DNA from: Paracoccaceae bacterium
GTDB lineage: Bacteria; Pseudomonadota; Alphaproteobacteria; Rhodobacterales; Rhodobacteraceae
Reading direction: 5' to 3'
DNA: 7,246 nucleotides
Assembly (NCBI GenBank): GCA_026982255.1
Contig: JALSHL010000002.1
Span: 1 to 7,246, forward strand
The translations under genes were made by a program, and so were the position numbers. The stretch's first letter is position 1; every line of letters begins with the position of its first letter. Below, one piece after another: positions 6,547 through 7,246 of the stretch. The notes under the pieces are model-generated. The model was given only the letters and a program-made list of their open reading frames with translations. It was not told the origin of the DNA and made no database searches.

Positions 6547-6575
6547 AAACAGCCCGGAGTTTTTCGGGCTGTTTT
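6547..6575 (+). terminator. Intercistronic hairpin between livK and livG
   Basis: A perfect 10-bp stem AAACAGCCCG / CGGGCTGTTT (6547-6556 with 6565-6574) has an 8-nt loop GAGTTTTT and a short T run. It lies 21 nt after the livK stop and 21 nt before the livG start. In this position it most likely acts as a partial terminator or as a 3' mRNA-protecting structure, letting the binding protein be made in excess over the membrane and ATPase subunits. The weak T-tail argues against complete termination. Confidence 0.75.
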
Positions 6576-6595
6576 GCGTATTTGAGGGGCACGAT

Positions 6596-7246
6596 ATGAT
6601 ACGGGTTGAAAACCTGCACATGCATTTCGGCGGCATCAGGGCGGTGGACGGCACCAGTCTGGAAATCGCCACCGGCTCGATCACCGGACTGATCGGTCCG
6701 AACGGCGCGGGCAAGACCACGCTGTTCAACGTGATCGCCGGACATTACACGCCGACATCGGGCAAGGTCTATCTGGACGGCGAGGATATCACCGGCCTGA
6801 CCCCGCACGAGCTGTTCGGCAAGGGGCTGCTGCGGACATTCCAGATTGCCCACGAGTTTTCGACCCTGACCGTGCGCGAGAACCTGATGATGGTCCCCGG
6901 CACGCAGGCGGGTGAAACCCTGTGGAATGCCTGGTTCAAGGGCAAGGCCGTGCGCGCGCAAGAGGCCGAAGTGCGGCGCAAGGCGGACGAGGTGATCGAG
7001 TTCCTCGAAATTTCCCATGTAGCCGACGAATTGGCCGGCAATCTGTCCGGCGGGCAGAAAAAGCTGCTGGAACTGGGGCGCACCATGATGGTGGACGCCA
7101 AGATCGTGTTTCTGGACGAGGTCGGCGCCGGTGTGAACCGGACGCTGCTCAACACCATCGGCGACGCGATTCTGCGGCTGAACAAGGAGCGCGGCTATAC
7201 CTTCTGCATGATCGAACACGACATGGATTTCATCGGCCGCCTGTGT
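6596..7246 (+). CDS. livG: LivG-type ABC transporter ATP-binding protein (3' partial)
   Basis: The first 217 residues of the ATPase subunit of the branched-chain amino acid-type transporter; the frame is open to the window end. The start ATG at 6596 has GAGGGG (6584-6589) 6 nt upstream. Motifs: Walker A GPNGAGKTT (34-42), Q-loop TFQ (Q83), signature LSGGQKKLLELGR (150-162), Walker B IVFLDEVGAG (170-179) and the H-loop EHDMDFI (H208). The insert between Q-loop and signature (about 95-145) and the EHDMDFI ending are typical of LivG rather than LivF. The residue after the catalytic Glu175 is Val rather than the usual Pro (LDEV, not LDEP); the catalytic residues themselves are intact. About 35-45 residues are expected beyond the edge, followed probably by the permease genes and livF. 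Confidence 0.92.
   Translation, partial: MIRVENLHMHFGGIRAVDGTSLEIATGSITGLIGPNGAGKTTLFNVIAGHYTPTSGKVYLDGEDITGLTPHELFGKGLLRTFQIAHEFSTLTVRENLMMVPGTQAGETLWNAWFKGKAVRAQEAEVRRKADEVIEFLEISHVADELAGNLSGGQKKLLELGRTMMVDAKIVFLDEVGAGVNRTLLNTIGDAILRLNKERGYTFCMIEHDMDFIGRLC

Noticed and set aside
5206..6729. 507-residue minus-strand open frame opposite livK
   Set aside because: It is antisense to a gene with signal peptide, ribosome site and family motifs; its long openness follows from livK's biased codon use.

Overview
The window looks like an ordinary chromosomal stretch from a GC-rich alphaproteobacterium, most likely a Rhodobacterales (Roseobacter/Rhodobacter-type) species. Evidence for this is the codon use, the amino-acid style of the transporters, and above all a DUF1127 gene followed by a twin-hairpin RNA with CUCCUCCC loops, an arrangement I know from Rhodobacter sphaeroides (CcaF1/CcsR, the 'cuckoo' RNA family). 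No mobile element, tRNA, rRNA or CRISPR array is visible.

Layout: (1) 1-2043 (+), the 3' three-quarters or more of a UvrD/PcrA-type DNA helicase, cut by the window edge. (2) 2052-2349 (-), a convergent small unit: a 70-residue DUF1127 protein (2137-2349) followed 4 nt after its stop by two stem-loops (2101-2132 and 2057-2096), each showing the same anti-Shine-Dalgarno-like 9-mer in its loop. The second hairpin ends in a T-tract and is also the terminator. A candidate promoter with a perfect dyad around its -10 lies at 2411-2444. (3) 2533-3726 (+), an MFS transporter divergent from the DUF1127 unit. (4) 3723-5128 (-), a coupled permease/ATPase pair of the tungstate ABC transporter type (TupB, TupC), without a binding-protein gene beside it. 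It overlaps the MFS stop codon tail to tail. (5) 5129-5334, a 206-nt divergent intergenic region. (6) 5335 to the window end (+), the start of a branched-chain amino acid (or related amide/amino acid) ABC transporter: a periplasmic binding protein (LivK type), an intercistronic hairpin, and LivG, which runs off the 3' edge.

How the parts fit: the liv-type genes form one operon whose first gene is probably expressed far above the rest, judging from its different codon use and the hairpin after it. The tup pair probably needs a TupA encoded elsewhere. The most interesting part is the DUF1127/twin-hairpin unit, which by analogy to R. sphaeroides would give both a small RNA-binding protein and a stress-linked sRNA from one transcript. 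The RNA identification rests on structure and motif seen by eye, and its expression and targets here are inference.
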